A stretch of DNA of 6,779 bases, taken from contig JBMNNQ010000070.1 of NCBI GenBank assembly GCA_050942615.1, forward strand, positions 1-6,779. The letters run 5' to 3'. Of the stretch, positions 6,418-6,779 are shown one piece after another. Every line of letters begins with the position of its first letter. Position 1 is the stretch's first letter. Below the pieces are notes generated by a model, which was given only the letters and a program-made list of their open reading frames with translations, was not told the DNA's origin and did not search any database. The translations under genes were made by a program, and so were the position numbers. Source of the stretch: JAAZMI01 sp050942615. Lineage in GTDB: Bacteria > Bacillota > Dethiobacteria > DTU022 > UBA8154.

Positions 6418-6779
6418 CTATCTTTTTTTCCTGGCATGTTCACGTATAGCCTGTAGGTTTAGTATCTCGGTAACAGCATAGCGGAGCGGGATTTTTTCGG
6501 TAAGCGGTTGTAGGCGCAAAACAGGAGGAAAATAGCCCATGCGACCGTGCAGTTGTGCTAACAGGGTTGCAGCGCTGTAGTTTAATGAAGGCAAGTTGAT
6601 CAACAATGTGCTGGTTTGCCATTCCTGTGAAGATAAACCTGTGCTGTCCAGCATTTTTTCAATTTGCGGCGCAAGCGGCTTTTCGGCGCTGATCTGGCTA
6701 TTGATATCCAAAATAGCAGTTATTTTAGTTTTAGTCAGGGCCTTGATCTCCTGAAGCTGTTCATTGGTCAGGGGATGGG
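6418..6779 (-). CDS. csx15: Csx15 family, type III CRISPR ancillary protein (partial, N-terminus beyond window)
   Basis: The frame is open to the right edge; 119 residues plus stop are visible. I recognise the family from the opening HPLTNEQLQEI (visible residues 1-11; family proteins begin with a short strand then S/THPLT), LAPQIEKML (35-43), SSQEWQT (49-55), the strand LLINLP (58-63), AATLLAQLHGRMGYFPPVLR (69-88) and the tail EILNLQAIREHARKKR (104-119). With family length near 125 residues, only a handful of N-terminal residues should be missing, so an internal TTG at 6709-6711 is not the start. Csx15 is an accessory of type III loci; I recall it being grouped with Csx16 and Csx20 as cyclic-oligoadenylate binding or degrading proteins, but I am unsure of its exact activity. 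Position directly upstream of cas6 and the Cmr block, on the same strand, fits control of the messenger made by Cmr2. Confidence 0.8.
   Translation of the reverse strand, partial: HPLTNEQLQEIKALTKTKITAILDINSQISAEKPLAPQIEKMLDSTGLSSQEWQTSTLLINLPSLNYSAATLLAQLHGRMGYFPPVLRLQPLTEKIPLRYAVTEILNLQAIREHARKKR

Noticed and set aside
6709..6711. TTG as the start of csx15
   Set aside because: The frame stays open to the window edge and the upstream residues (HPLTNEQLQEI) match the family N-terminus, so the true start lies beyond position 6779.

Overview
The window holds most of a subtype III-B (Cmr) CRISPR-Cas locus. All seven recognisable genes lie on the minus strand, so transcription runs from high to low coordinates: csx15 (open at the right edge), cas6, cmr1, cmr2 (cas10), cmr3, cmr4, cmr5 (open at the left edge). 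cmr6, the subunit that normally completes the set, would lie just beyond position 1. There is no CRISPR array, adaptation gene (cas1/cas2), RNA gene or mobile element inside the window. No long stretch lacks a gene; the two largest gaps are 125 bp (csx15-cas6) and 115 bp (cas6-cmr1).

Region by region: 6418-6779 encodes nearly all of a Csx15-family protein. 5540-6292 encodes Cas6, the crRNA-processing endoribonuclease. 4222-5424 encodes Cmr1, 2315-4225 Cmr2/Cas10, 1170-2318 Cmr3, 328-1167 Cmr4, and 1-325 the first 108 codons of Cmr5. cmr1 to cmr5 are packed as one translationally coupled unit: cmr1/cmr2 and cmr2/cmr3 overlap as ATGA, and cmr3/cmr4 and cmr4/cmr5 are separated by 2 bp. The gaps flanking cas6 hold a possible promoter ahead of cmr1 and two palindromic sequences ahead of cas6.

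How they work together (family knowledge): Cas6 cuts the precursor CRISPR RNA. Cmr2 and Cmr3 cap the 5' end of the crRNA, Cmr4 and Cmr5 form the two filaments of the backbone, and Cmr6 and Cmr1 cap the 3' end. The complex binds complementary RNA, Cmr4 cuts it, and Cmr2 makes cyclic oligoadenylate (cOA) second messengers. In this locus Cmr4 keeps the catalytic Asp26 and Cmr2 keeps its GGDD motif, but Cmr2 has no N-terminal HD nuclease domain. The complex therefore looks like an RNA-cutting, cOA-signalling machine without its own HD DNase. Csx15 is a type III ancillary protein thought to belong to the cOA side. The effector that would be switched on by cOA is not in this window.

Organism: strong AGGAGG-type ribosome sites, some GTG starts, moderate GC and the style of the proteins suggest a Gram-positive bacterium of the Firmicutes (perhaps a Clostridia/Peptococcaceae relative). 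This is a weak inference. The locus is a recognisable, mostly canonical III-B system. The points of interest are the HD-less Cmr2, an apparently degenerate zinc-finger motif in it, and the pairing with csx15.
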